Assembly (NCBI RefSeq): GCF_000317895.1
Contig: NC_019567.1
Span: 2,232,001 to 2,296,000 of the forward strand
Direction: 5' to 3'
Source of the DNA: Bdellovibrio bacteriovorus str. Tiberius
GTDB lineage: Bacteria > Bdellovibrionota > Bdellovibrionia > Bdellovibrionales > Bdellovibrionaceae
DNA: 64,000 nucleotides
This document shows positions 15,514 through 24,431 of the stretch, one piece after another (the first letter of the stretch is position 1; every line of letters begins with the position of its first letter). The position numbers and the translations under genes are program-made. The notes below the pieces were generated by a model. It did not search any database and was not told where the DNA came from. It was given only the letters and a program-made list of their open reading frames with translations.

Positions 15514-16533
15514 ATGGACGCATTGCAGAGCATCGGAGTTTTCGCAGCACAGACCTTCTTGATCCTTTTCGCCGTTATCGCGGTGATTTTGGTCATCGCC
15601 CTGCTGGCTGCCAAGGCAAGTCATAAATCCGAAATCCAAATCGAGCTTCTGCACAAGCGATACAAGAACTTCCGCCATCTTCTGAAGGCTCACACGGTCA
15701 CCAAGTCCGAACGCAAAGAGCTCAAGAAAAAGTTGAAGGAAGAGCGCAAAGCCCTTGAATCCAAATCCAGCGACGGCGACAAAAAGATCTTCGTGATCGA
15801 CTTTGAGGGCGATGTGAAAGCCTCTGCTGTTGAAAATCTGCGCGAAGAAGTCACCGCAGTTTTGACTCTGGCCACCCCGTCTGACGAAGTTGTCGTTCGC
15901 GTGGAAAGTCCGGGCGGTGTGGTTCATGGTTACGGCCTGGCCGCAAGCCAGCTTTTGCGCATCCGTGAAAAAGGCATTCCTTTGACTGTTTGCGTGGACA
16001 AAGTGGCTGCCAGCGGCGGTTACCTGATGTCTGTGACCGCGAACAAAATCCTGTGCGCCCCGTTTGCCATTGTTGGTTCTATCGGTGTTGTGGCCCAGCT
16101 TCCAAACCTGCACCGTCTGTTGAAAAAGCACGACGTAGACTACAAAGAATACACCGCTGGAGAGTTCAAGCGAACTGTAAGCCTTTTGGGTGAAATCACT
16201 GACAAGGGCGAAGAAAAGTTCAAACAACAGCTTGAAGACACGCATGTATTGTTCAAGAGCTTTGTCAGCCGCTTCCGTCCGCAGATGAATCTGGCTGAAG
16301 TGGCCACCGGCGAATACTGGTACGGCGAACAAGCCCTGACAAAACTGCTGGTGGATGAAATCCGCACCAGCGATGATTACCTTCTGACCCTTTCTGAAAA
16401 GCATCAGGTAGTTAAAGTAAAATTTGAACACCACGAAAGCTTCAGCGACAAGCTGACCGGCGTTTTGGGTAAGGCTTTGAAAAAAGGCGCCCTTTCTGCT
16501 GTGGAAGAACTTGAAACAAGACGCTTTCTTTAA
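15514..16533 (+). CDS. sohB: SohB-like S49 peptidase
   Basis: 339 residues, close to E. coli SohB (349). An N-terminal membrane helix (FLILFAVIAVILVIALLAA) is followed by a Lys/Glu-rich linker and the signal-peptide-peptidase fold: VVVRVESPGGVVHGYGLA, the nucleophile Ser in VDKVAASGGYLMSVTA, and the general-base Lys in GEFKRTVSLLG. The ATG at 15514 has AAGGAG 6 bases upstream. It lies 13 bases before the peptide ABC transporter genes and reads into them, suggesting one operon, with a periplasmic-facing protease next to peptide import. Confidence 0.92.
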   Translation: MDALQSIGVFAAQTFLILFAVIAVILVIALLAAKASHKSEIQIELLHKRYKNFRHLLKAHTVTKSERKELKKKLKEERKALESKSSDGDKKIFVIDFEGDVKASAVENLREEVTAVLTLATPSDEVVVRVESPGGVVHGYGLAASQLLRIREKGIPLTVCVDKVAASGGYLMSVTANKILCAPFAIVGSIGVVAQLPNLHRLLKKHDVDYKEYTAGEFKRTVSLLGEITDKGEEKFKQQLEDTHVLFKSFVSRFRPQMNLAEVATGEYWYGEQALTKLLVDEIRTSDDYLLTLSEKHQVVKVKFEHHESFSDKLTGVLGKALKKGALSAVEELETRRFL

Positions 16534-16546
16534 GAGGACTTAAATA

Positions 16547-17515
16547 GTGGCTATTCAACCAATACTTGAAGTTAAGAATCTTGAAACCACCTTTCACACA
16601 AAGATGGGTCCGGTCCGCGCCGTTAACAACGTCAGCTATGACATCTATAAAGGTCAGACCCTGGGGATCGTGGGCGAATCCGGTTGCGGCAAATCAGTGA
16701 CTTCCTATTCATTGATGCGTCTGATTGAAAAACCCGGCAAGGTCACCGGTGGCCAGGTCCTGCTGAACGGCCGTGATATTTTGAAACTTTCTGAACCGGA
16801 CATGGCCGAAGTTCGCGGTGGCGAAATGGCGATGATCTTTCAAGAGCCGATGACGGCCCTGAACCCGGTTCTGACCATTGGCTTCCAAATGGATGAGCAA
16901 ATCATGAAGCACAAAAAGTGCGGACCGAAAGAGTCCCGCGAACGTGCCATTGAAATGCTTCGCCTGGTAGGCATCCCTTCCCCGGAAGAACGGTATGAGG
17001 CTTATCCTCACCAGCTGTCCGGTGGTATGAGACAAAGAGCCATGATCGCCATGGCCCTATCCTGCGACCCGACTTTCCTGATTGCCGACGAACCAACGAC
17101 CGCGCTGGACGTGACCATTCAAGCCCAGATCCTGGAACTGATTCAAGGTCTGCAGGAAAAACTGAACATGACTGTTCAGTTCATCACCCACGATTTGGGT
17201 GTAATTTCTGAAATTTCGGACCGCGTGATGGTGATGTACGGTGGCCAGACTTGCGAACAAGCCGACACTTCCGAGCTGTTCCTGAATCCCAGCCATCCCT
17301 ATACAGCAGCCCTGATCTCTTCCCGCCCGAAATTTGGTGAACGAGTGAGTCGTTTGACCACCATTGAAGGCTCTGTTCCGGCTCCGTACGAACTGCCGAA
17401 GGGCTGTCCGTTTGTGAACCGTTGTTCTCGTGTGAAGAGCGAATGCGCCGGCACCAAGCCGCCTTTGGTAGAAATCAGACCGGGTCATAAAGTGGCCTGC
17501 TTCAACCCTCTTTAA
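16547..17515 (+). CDS. oppD: Oligopeptide ABC transporter ATPase, OppD/DppD type
   Basis: 322 residues. Walker A (GESGCGKS), Q-loop ([10 protein letters not shown]), signature (LSGGMRQR), Walker B ([11 protein letters not shown]) and H-loop (FITHDLG) are intact. The C-terminal oligo_HPY region holds a four-Cys cluster ([14 protein letters not shown]...VACF) like that of FeS-binding DppD relatives. The start is GTG at 16547 after AGAGGA. Paired with the second ATPase 18 bases downstream it forms the nucleotide-binding heterodimer of a peptide importer. Opp versus Dpp cannot be decided from sequence. Confidence 0.92.
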   Translation: MAIQPILEVKNLETTFHTKMGPVRAVNNVSYDIYKGQTLGIVGESGCGKSVTSYSLMRLIEKPGKVTGGQVLLNGRDILKLSEPDMAEVRGGEMAMIFQEPMTALNPVLTIGFQMDEQIMKHKKCGPKESRERAIEMLRLVGIPSPEERYEAYPHQLSGGMRQRAMIAMALSCDPTFLIADEPTTALDVTIQAQILELIQGLQEKLNMTVQFITHDLGVISEISDRVMVMYGGQTCEQADTSELFLNPSHPYTAALISSRPKFGERVSRLTTIEGSVPAPYELPKGCPFVNRCSRVKSECAGTKPPLVEIRPGHKVACFNPL

Positions 17516-17533
17516 GGTTCGGGAATACTAAAG

Positions 17534-18517
17534 ATGAACGAAATCATTCTTGAAGCCAAAAATATCAAAAAGCACTTCCCTATCAAAAAGGGTCTGTTGT
17601 TGCGTGAAGTGGCCAGCGTTAAGGCCGTCGACGATGTTTCCCTGTTTGTGCGTAAAGGTGAAACCCTGGGTCTGGTGGGTGAATCCGGATGCGGCAAATC
17701 CACTTTGGGCCGCACCCTGATCCGTCTTTATGAACCGACTGCCGGCGACATCAACTTTGATGGTCAGGATTTCCTGAAGCTCAAAGGTGAAGCTTTGCGC
17801 AAAAAACGCAAGAACATGCAGATGATCTTCCAGGATCCGTATGCGTCTTTGGATCCACGTATGACCGTGGGTCAAATCATCCGCCAGCCCATGGACATCC
17901 ACAATGTCGGCACCGCGGAAGAGCGCACTCAGCGCGTTCTGGAGCTCATTGAAGTTGTAGGTCTGCGCAAGGGGCACGTGAATCGTTACCCGCACGAATT
18001 TTCCGGGGGTCAGCGCCAGCGTATTTCCATCGCCCGTGCGATTGCTTTGAATCCGGAACTGATCATCTGTGACGAACCCGTCAGCGCCCTGGACGTTTCC
18101 ATTCAGGCGCAGATTCTGAATCTGCTAAAAGACCTGCAGGAAAAACTGAAGCTGACTTATGTGTTTATCTCCCACGATCTTTCCGTGATCGAGCACACCT
18201 GCGACCGTATTGCCGTGATGTACCTGGGTAAGATTGTTGAAATCGCCCCGCGTGATGAGCTGTTCAAAAATCCTCAGCACCCATACACGCAAGCGCTTAT
18301 TGGTGCGATCCCGCGCGTGGGTCATGGAAAAAAGAAAATGAAAAAATCCCTGGGGGGCGAAGTGCCCAGCCCGATCAACCCGCCTTCCGGCTGTTCTTTC
18401 CATACAAGATGTCCTTATAAAATGGATATCTGTTCGCAAAAAACTCCGGTTCTGGAAGGTCAGGGAAATCATCAGAAGGCCTGCTGGCTTGAAGCCGCGC
18501 CAAAGATGTCGGTTTAG
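17534..18517 (+). CDS. oppF: Oligopeptide ABC transporter ATPase, OppF/DppF type
   Basis: 327 residues with Walker A (GESGCGKST), Q-loop ([11 protein letters not shown]), signature (FSGGQRQR), Walker B ([10 protein letters not shown]) and H-loop (ISHDLS). It has the extended N-terminal segment [21 protein letters not shown] typical of OppF and a C-terminal Cys cluster ([14 protein letters not shown]). It follows OppD directly and precedes the binding-protein gene. Confidence 0.92.
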   Translation: MNEIILEAKNIKKHFPIKKGLLLREVASVKAVDDVSLFVRKGETLGLVGESGCGKSTLGRTLIRLYEPTAGDINFDGQDFLKLKGEALRKKRKNMQMIFQDPYASLDPRMTVGQIIRQPMDIHNVGTAEERTQRVLELIEVVGLRKGHVNRYPHEFSGGQRQRISIARAIALNPELIICDEPVSALDVSIQAQILNLLKDLQEKLKLTYVFISHDLSVIEHTCDRIAVMYLGKIVEIAPRDELFKNPQHPYTQALIGAIPRVGHGKKKMKKSLGGEVPSPINPPSGCSFHTRCPYKMDICSQKTPVLEGQGNHQKACWLEAAPKMSV

Positions 18518-18551
18518 TATTAAAACAAAGTTAATCAAAAAGGAGAAAGTG

Positions 18552-20243
18552 ATGTTGAAAAAGTTTGCGAAAGGTCTCTGCGTGGTTGCAGGTTTGGGCA
18601 TGAGTGTCCAGGCTGTGGCAGCTCCGTCCAACACCGAACTTAAAATCGGTATCTCTCAGGAATTCGAAACAATGAATCCGCTGATCATGTCCATGTCTGC
18701 TTCTGCGTACATGTACCGCATGGTGGGCCGTTCTTTGGTGGTTCTGACTCCGGAAGGCAAATGGGTCACTCAGCTTGCCAAAGAAATCCCTTCTTTGGAC
18801 AAAGGCACTGCGAAGATCATCGAAGAAGGCGGCAAAAAGAAGATTGTAGCCAACTGGGAAATCATCGAAAGCGCAAAATGGGGCGACGGCAAACCGGTTA
18901 TCTGCCAGGACTTCATCACTTCCCACACTATCGCGACCAGCCCGACTGTGAGCGTGGGTGAAAAAGAACAGTGGACTCAGGTGGAAAAGATCGACATCGA
19001 TCCTAAAAATCCAAAAAAGTGCACATTCAAATACGAAAAAGCCAAATGGGACTTCTTCACCCTGGCTCAGTTCTTCCCGGTGCCAACTCACCTGGAAAAA
19101 CCTGTGTTTGACAAATACTCCAAGCAAAAAGAAGGCTACGAAAAGAACTCCAACTACGTTCGCAACCCGACCAATCCGGGCCTTTACAACGGTCCTTACG
19201 TGATCAGCGAAGTGAAACTGGGTTCTCACGTTTCTTTTGCTGCGAACCCGAACTTCTATGGCAAACAGCCGAACATCAAAAAAGTGATCGTGAAGCTGAT
19301 CCCGAACACCGGGACTATGGAAGCCAACCTTCGCTCCGGCACAATCGACATGATCTCCACTTTGGGTCTGGACCTGGATCAGGCACTTGCTTTCGACAAG
19401 AAAAACAAGTCTGAAAGCCTGCCTTACGTGGTTCACTTCGTACCGTCTGTGACTTACGAGCACATTGATCTTCGTTTGGACAATCCCATCCTGAAAGATG
19501 TGAACGTTCGTAAAGCGTTGTTGTATTCCATCAACCGCGACGACCTGGTGAAAGCATTGTTCGAGAACAAACAACAAGTGGCTTTGCACAACGTATCCCC
19601 TAAAGATCCTTGGTTCACTGCCGATCCAAAAGAGATCACTGTGTACCGTTACTCCAAGCGTGAAGCCGGAAAACTTCTGGATGCTGCTGGCTGGACTATG
19701 GGTAAAGATGGCTACCGTTACAAAGACGGCAAGAAACTTTCCGTTGTCTTCCAGACAACTGCGGGCAATAAAACCCGCGAGCTGGTTCAGGTTTACCTGC
19801 AAAACCAATGGAAACAGGCTGGCATCGAAGTTCTGATCAAGAACGAACCGGCACGTGTGTTCTTCGGTGAAACCATGTCCAAACGCAAGTTCGAAGGCAT
19901 GGCTTTGTTTGCGTGGGTTTCTTCTCCGGAAAACAGCCCGCGTTCTACAGTTTATTCCAAAGCTATTCCGAACAACAGTAACGGCTGGTCCGGTCAGAAC
20001 TATCACGGTTGGACAAATGCAACTGTTGATAAAAACCTGGAAGCTCTGGATCTTGAATTCAACGCGAAAAAACGTGCGGACCTGGTTCACGAAATCCTGA
20101 AGCTTTACACTTCGGAAGTTCCGGTTTTGCCTCTTTACTACCGCTCTGACATTTCTGTAACTCCGAAAAACTTGAAGGGTTACAAAATGGCTGGTCACCA
20201 GTTCTACGAGACAAACAACATCGAAGACTGGAACCTGAACTAG
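18552..20243 (+). CDS. oppA: Peptide-binding protein, SBP_bac_5 family
   Basis: 563 residues. The ATG at 18552 follows AGGAGAAAGTG and gives a signal peptide ending AVAA; a frame extending 21 codons upstream lacks a secretion signal. The family core is present (LKIGISQEFETMNPL at the mature start, WGDGKPV, NVRKALLYSINRD). No lipobox is visible, so it is a soluble periplasmic receptor. It delivers peptides or a similar solute to the permeases encoded immediately downstream. Confidence 0.88.
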   Translation: MLKKFAKGLCVVAGLGMSVQAVAAPSNTELKIGISQEFETMNPLIMSMSASAYMYRMVGRSLVVLTPEGKWVTQLAKEIPSLDKGTAKIIEEGGKKKIVANWEIIESAKWGDGKPVICQDFITSHTIATSPTVSVGEKEQWTQVEKIDIDPKNPKKCTFKYEKAKWDFFTLAQFFPVPTHLEKPVFDKYSKQKEGYEKNSNYVRNPTNPGLYNGPYVISEVKLGSHVSFAANPNFYGKQPNIKKVIVKLIPNTGTMEANLRSGTIDMISTLGLDLDQALAFDKKNKSESLPYVVHFVPSVTYEHIDLRLDNPILKDVNVRKALLYSINRDDLVKALFENKQQVALHNVSPKDPWFTADPKEITVYRYSKREAGKLLDAAGWTMGKDGYRYKDGKKLSVVFQTTAGNKTRELVQVYLQNQWKQAGIEVLIKNEPARVFFGETMSKRKFEGMALFAWVSSPENSPRSTVYSKAIPNNSNGWSGQNYHGWTNATVDKNLEALDLEFNAKKRADLVHEILKLYTSEVPVLPLYYRSDISVTPKNLKGYKMAGHQFYETNNIEDWNLN

Positions 20244-20270
20244 ATCCCTGATTTTTTGGAGGACCCTGTT

Positions 20271-21242
20271 ATGACTACATTCATCACCCGCCGCATTTTG
20301 CAGACACTCGCTGTGATAGTGATCCTGTCCTACGTGTGTTTCTATTTGATGAGCTTGATGCCCGGTGATCCGGTGGACATGATGGTGGCCTCCAATCCCA
20401 AAATCACCGCTGAAGACGTGGCCCGTCTGAAATCGTTGTACGGTTTGGACCAGCCGGTCTATAAACGTTACGCCAGCTGGATGGGTTCCATCCTTCAGGG
20501 TGATCTTGGTTACAGCCGTACCTATCGTGTTCCGGTTCAGGAACTGATGGGCCCGCGTCTGTGGAACACGTTCCTGCTTTCTGCAATCTCTTTGACCCTT
20601 TCCATTGCCATTGCCATTCCTCTGGGCGTGATCTCGGCGCTGAAGCCGGGAAGCCGAACAGACTATATAGTGAATCTGTTCTCGTTCGGGGGTATTTCCA
20701 TCCCCTCATTCTGGCTGGCCATCGTATTGATCATTCTTTTTGCCGTGAAATTCCCCATCTTACCGGCCGGGGGCACACAAACCATCGGAGCATCGGATAT
20801 GGGCCTGTGGGCTGATATCAAGGATCGCTCCATTTATCTGATTCTTCCCGTCCTGAGTCTGTCCATTCAGCAGATCGGACGCTTCTCAAGATTCACCCGT
20901 TCCACCATGCTCGAAGCCATGCGCAATGATTTCATCCGCACAGCAAGAGCCAAAGGTCTTTCCCGCAAAACAGTGATCTGGCAGCACGGTTTCCGTAATG
21001 CTTTGATTCCACTGATCACGATCCTGGCACTGAGTTTCTCGGGCTTGTTCTCTGGAGCCATCCTGACTGAAACTGTCTTTGCTTATCAGGGTGTGGGTAA
21101 ACTTGTTTACGATTCCATTATTGGTAATGACTACAACGTGGCCATGATTTCTTTCGTGATTTCAGTCAGCATGGTTTTGCTGATGAATCTGGTAGCGGAC
21201 ATCATGTACGGCTTTGCGGATCCTCGCATCTCTTACCAATAG
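20271..21242 (+). CDS. oppB: Peptide ABC transporter permease, OppB/DppB type
   Basis: 323 residues, six helices. The first helix and the extracellular segment (MPGDPVDMM, LYGLDQPVYKRYASWMG, GDLGYSRTYRVPV) are hallmarks of the DppB/OppB family. The EAA loop is in DFIRTARAKGLSRKTVIWQHGFRNALIP. The start at 20271 follows GGAGG; a few codons upstream remain open but lack the site. Confidence 0.92.
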   Translation: MTTFITRRILQTLAVIVILSYVCFYLMSLMPGDPVDMMVASNPKITAEDVARLKSLYGLDQPVYKRYASWMGSILQGDLGYSRTYRVPVQELMGPRLWNTFLLSAISLTLSIAIAIPLGVISALKPGSRTDYIVNLFSFGGISIPSFWLAIVLIILFAVKFPILPAGGTQTIGASDMGLWADIKDRSIYLILPVLSLSIQQIGRFSRFTRSTMLEAMRNDFIRTARAKGLSRKTVIWQHGFRNALIPLITILALSFSGLFSGAILTETVFAYQGVGKLVYDSIIGNDYNVAMISFVISVSMVLLMNLVADIMYGFADPRISYQ

Positions 21243-21253
21243 GATCATAGAGT

Positions 21254-22468
21254 ATGAGCGAAATGACCATGAACGAAATCGAAATTGATAATAACCAACT
21301 GTCCGCCAAGGACCGTGCGGAGCTTGAAAAAGCCCAGCCGATGTGGAAGATGATCCTGACCCAGTTTATGGATCACAAGCTGGCTGTAGCTGGCGCTGCT
21401 ATCATCAGCATCTTCATGCTGGTGGCGATCTTTGCCGGCACCATCCAGGCTGTCACGGGAATTGATCCGGACGCCCAAAATGTTGGAAACCGCTATCTGG
21501 CACCAATGACAACAGCCTCTGTGGGTCTGGATGTGCGTGAAACTGAAATTGAACGCTTCATCACGGACAACCCCGAAGCGGCCGACGTCGTGCAAAAAGC
21601 TTTGGTTGAAAAAGGCATCGTTGCGGTGGCCGAAGCTGACGCGATCTATGAACTGGGTGCCCAGGAAATTTCCAAAGCGCTTTCGGATTTGAAAAGCCTG
21701 AACATCGCTGAAACAGCCGGCTTGGTTTCCATCTTCAACAACTTTGAAACCTTCCACCTGTTCGGCACCGACGAACTGGGCCGTGATGTCTTTATCCGTC
21801 TGGTTTACGGGACCCGTGTTTCCATGGGCGTGGGCGTTCTGGTGGCTATTGCGTCAGCCCTAATCGGTTTATTGATCGGCAGTATCGCGGGCTTCTATGG
21901 CGGAATGATTGACACCTTCCTGATGCGTGTGACGGATGCTTTGCTGTCCCTGCCGCACATCCCGGTTTTGATTGTTATTGCTGCCATCGATCTTTCCAAA
22001 ATTCCATGGCTGAAGGCAATCATCAGCACATCCAACGAAAGCATCTTCAAGATGATCATCATCCTGTGCCTGTTCTCGTGGATGTCGGTGGCCCGTCTGG
22101 TGCGTGGAAGTATTTTGTCGATCCGTGAACGTGAATTCGTTCTGGCGGCAAAAACCCTGGGTGCCAAAGACAGCACGATCATCATCCGCCACATGTTCCC
22201 GAACGTCATTGCACCAATGCTGGTGGCGATCACTTTGGGTGTGGGCGAATCGATCTTGTTTGAAGCAGCATTGAGCTTCCTGGGTCTGGGGATTATGCCT
22301 CCGACACCAAGCTGGGGGAACATGCTGAACAATGCGCAGGAACTGATTTACCAGGCTCCGTTCCTGGCGGTTCTGCCGGGTCTGTTGATTTTCCTGACGA
22401 CAGTCAGCTTTAACTATCTGGGTGACGGTCTGCAGGATGCTATTGATCCCAAAGCGATCCGTCGCTAA
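21254..22468 (+). CDS. oppC: Peptide ABC transporter permease, OppC/DppC type, with insertion
   Basis: 404 residues, about 100 longer than usual. The core is clear: first helix at 37-60, FGTDELGRDVFIRLVYGTR, the EAA loop REFVLAAKTLGAKDSTIIIRHMFPN and the C-terminal LSFLGLGIMPPTPSWG and NYLGDGLQDAIDP. Between NRYLAP (about residue 82) and the FGTDELGRD motif (about 175) lies an extra ~85-residue helical, acidic segment (ETEIERFITDNPEAADVVQK and following) on the periplasmic side. It may dock the binding protein. It is the last gene of the operon and stops 3 bases from a convergent gene. Confidence 0.88.
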   Translation: MSEMTMNEIEIDNNQLSAKDRAELEKAQPMWKMILTQFMDHKLAVAGAAIISIFMLVAIFAGTIQAVTGIDPDAQNVGNRYLAPMTTASVGLDVRETEIERFITDNPEAADVVQKALVEKGIVAVAEADAIYELGAQEISKALSDLKSLNIAETAGLVSIFNNFETFHLFGTDELGRDVFIRLVYGTRVSMGVGVLVAIASALIGLLIGSIAGFYGGMIDTFLMRVTDALLSLPHIPVLIVIAAIDLSKIPWLKAIISTSNESIFKMIIILCLFSWMSVARLVRGSILSIREREFVLAAKTLGAKDSTIIIRHMFPNVIAPMLVAITLGVGESILFEAALSFLGLGIMPPTPSWGNMLNNAQELIYQAPFLAVLPGLLIFLTTVSFNYLGDGLQDAIDPKAIRR

Positions 22469-22471
22469 TTT

Positions 22472-23371
22472 TCACCACGGGGCCGTCATCCACGGTCCCT
22501 GTGCTCTTTTCTGATAAAATTCATCCAAAGTTTTTCGACTTTTCTTTTGCAGGTCCGGCGCCAGCCACGATTCCACGGCGCGCTGGTATTCGTTGGTTAA
22601 AGCCATTTTCTGCAATACCTGATCGACCTTGCGAACAACATCCCGACCCCAGGGGTTTTTAGTGCAAGCCAGATAAAAAACGGCTGAGGGATGGGACTCT
22701 TTCACAATCCGGGTTGCCAGAGGTTTTGCCGGAAATATCTTTTCATTATAGGCCCGCACCACGGCTTCATACTCAATCATATAGTCAAAACGCTTTTTCT
22801 CCAGCATCTTCAGCAGTGAGGTGTAACCTTCACTGACATTCTTTTTCAGCATCAAATGCTTGTCCCGCGGTGAAACATTTTTCACCAGTGCATCGATGTC
22901 GGAACCATAAGACCGATCTTTGACGAAAAGACCGACCCATTTTTTGTTTTTCATAATGTCTTTTAAAGAAACTTCCGCAGGCAGCTTTTCCAGCATCTGG
23001 GCATTTGCGGTTACGAGCACATATTCATGGGGAACCTGAAACGACAGCGCTGAAAAGTACGCCAGCTTTTCCCGTTCAGGCGTTATCAAGGCAGAACCTG
23101 AACAGATGTTTCTGCCCAGCTTCCATAGTTCCATGGTTTTGGGCATATCTGCATACATGTCGGTGAACTGATACCCCTTCAGATTATCCTCCAAAATCCG
23201 GCGCAGACGATCCACCCGGCCCATGTTGGCGTTGGCCCCTTCAAGTATGTAGTAGGGCTCCCAATCAGTGACCGCCCAAGGGACAGTGATTTTCTCGGTG
23301 ACGACCCGAGATGTCTGGGCCCAGCTCAGTGTCAGTAACATTGGAAGAAATATGGAGGTAAGAGATACCAC
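22472..23371 (-). CDS. Periplasmic solute-binding-like protein (SBP_bac_3 type)
   Basis: 299 residues. The GTG at 23371 is chosen because GAGGAGG sits 6 bases upstream and it opens a signal peptide (VVSLTSIFLPMLLTLSWAQ). The mature part looks like the type II periplasmic binding fold (WAVTDWEPYYILEG, SALITPEREKLAYFSAL, KKWVGLFVKDRSYGSDIDAL, then YMIEYEAVVRAYNE), related to amino-acid receptors and sensor domains. No transporter genes accompany it, so it may bind a ligand for signalling or be an orphan receptor. Confidence 0.75.
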   Translation of the reverse strand: MVSLTSIFLPMLLTLSWAQTSRVVTEKITVPWAVTDWEPYYILEGANANMGRVDRLRRILEDNLKGYQFTDMYADMPKTMELWKLGRNICSGSALITPEREKLAYFSALSFQVPHEYVLVTANAQMLEKLPAEVSLKDIMKNKKWVGLFVKDRSYGSDIDALVKNVSPRDKHLMLKKNVSEGYTSLLKMLEKKRFDYMIEYEAVVRAYNEKIFPAKPLATRIVKESHPSAVFYLACTKNPWGRDVVRKVDQVLQKMALTNEYQRAVESWLAPDLQKKSRKTLDEFYQKRAQGPWMTAPW

Positions 23372-23573
23372 GGCGCCCTCCTCTGGTTTTAATTTACTCC
23401 CCTGAGCTGCGGGCACCATATGTAATTTGACCCTTCTTCGTGTTCGTCAGGTGCCGACAAAAGACTGATCAAGGATGTAAAAAGGTAAGATCCCCCGACC
23501 TCAACGCCGCCTTGGTTTGGAGTAAACCCGGCACGGATCTTGTTATAGGGGGCTATAGATAAATGGGGTTGAT

Positions 23574-24047
23574 ATGAAAACCGTATTCTCTTTCTTTGCC
23601 ACAATTATGTTCTCGCTTTCAGCCATGCCACAAACTGCTGCAGAGCTAACTTGCCGCGCCCAGGCCAAAGAGATGGCTCTCCAGACCTACTCTTCCTGCA
23701 TTACAGAAGCGCGCAATACGCAGGTTGAGGAAATCCGAAAAAATTATCAAAAAGAGCTGTCTGATCTGAAGTCCAAGTACGACAAAGAGCTTAAGAAGAT
23801 GGGCAATGGCAACGCCAAAAAGGCCGCCAAAGCCGCTCCTGTCGCTCGTGAAGTCCAGGCCCCTGTACCAACCAAGGGCATCGCAAAGCAGCTTCCAGGC
23901 AAAGCTCAGAGCTCTGAAGCCATCCCTGTGCAAACTGTGAGTGAAGGGACCAAGGTCGTTGCCGTGGGCTCTGAAGAAGCGGACGGACTGGAAAAAGAAG
24001 CCGCTGATGCGGATCAGGTCGAAATTATCGACATGCCCGTGGAATAA
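23574..24047 (+). CDS. Small secreted protein with coiled-coil and Ala/Pro-rich tail
   Basis: 157 residues. A signal peptide ends near QTAA|E, two Cys are 15 residues apart (LTCRAQAKEM, SSCITEAR), and a basic helix (EIRKNYQKELSDLKSKYDKELKKM) is followed by an extended Ala/Pro/Val tail ending with an acidic stretch. It could be a periplasmic adaptor or a cell-envelope-associated protein; I do not recognise it. The ribosome site GGGGTTGAT is weak. A TATAG..CTATA inverted repeat lies about 30 bases upstream. Confidence 0.65.
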   Translation: MKTVFSFFATIMFSLSAMPQTAAELTCRAQAKEMALQTYSSCITEARNTQVEEIRKNYQKELSDLKSKYDKELKKMGNGNAKKAAKAAPVAREVQAPVPTKGIAKQLPGKAQSSEAIPVQTVSEGTKVVAVGSEEADGLEKEAADADQVEIIDMPVE

Positions 24048-24060
24048 GCCCAGACAGACA

Positions 24061-24117
24061 TTGATTTTCCTCCCAGACAGGTCTAAAAAGTGTACACTTT
24101 AAGAAATTTGGGAGGAA
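24061..24117 (+). promoter_or_regulatory. tatA promoter with palindrome and hidden ribosome site
   Basis: TTGATT (24061-24066) and TAAAAA (24084-24089) are 17 bases apart and fit a sigma-70 promoter. A perfect palindrome AAAGTGTACACTTT (24087-24100) overlaps the expected start site. In addition TTCCTCCC (24067-24074) is the exact complement of the ribosome site GGGAGGAA (24110-24117); a transcript reading in from upstream would hide it, while one starting at this promoter would not. Confidence 0.5.
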
Positions 24118-24121
24118 CCCC

Positions 24122-24361
24122 ATGGGTGAGTTTAGCCTTACGCACATTCTGCTTCTAGCTGTTATCTTTTTGATCTTCTTCGGACCAAGCCGTCTTCCAC
24201 AACTGGGTCAGTCCATGGGTAAAGCCATCCGTGGCTTCAAACAAGGCCTGAACGAAATCGACGTTGATGCCAAAGACATTCACGACAACCAACAGGTTTC
24301 TCACCAGAACAAACAAAACATGGGTCAAACCACGAAACAAAGCGAAAACCAAAACTCCTAA
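24122..24361 (+). CDS. tatA: Twin-arginine translocase subunit TatA
   Basis: 79 residues with the TatA layout: a short N-terminal transmembrane helix (FSLTHILLLAVIFLIFF), the FGPSRLPQLGQSMGKAIRGFK amphipathic helix and a polar tail. Ribosome site GGGAGGAA. tatB and tatC are not next to it, so the translocase genes are scattered. A long-loop hairpin follows its stop. Confidence 0.95.
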   Translation: MGEFSLTHILLLAVIFLIFFGPSRLPQLGQSMGKAIRGFKQGLNEIDVDAKDIHDNQQVSHQNKQNMGQTTKQSENQNS

Positions 24362-24384
24362 GTTTTAGTTTTTTTGTTTCTCTT

Positions 24385-24431
24385 AAAAGCCTTCCTGGAG
24401 CTAAGCTTTACTTAGAACCATGAAGGCTTTT
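24385..24431 (+). terminator. Hairpin with T run spanning the start codon of the next gene
   Basis: AAAAGCCTTC (24385-24394) pairs with GAAGGCTTTT (24422-24431), followed by more T (TTATTTTAT). The right arm begins two bases after the A of the ATG at 24420. Inside the 27-base loop a second small stem CTAAG/CTTAG (24401-24415) separates a GGAG (24397-24400) from that ATG. It could terminate tatA transcripts or control the hydroxylase gene. Confidence 0.55.

Noticed and set aside
15502..16434. 310-codon minus-strand frame over sohB
   Set aside because: Antisense of a conserved peptidase, no start signals and no domain resemblance.
18531..20198. 555-codon minus-strand frame over the peptide-binding protein
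   Set aside because: Antisense shadow of oppA; rich in Phe, His and Val without motifs or a ribosome site.
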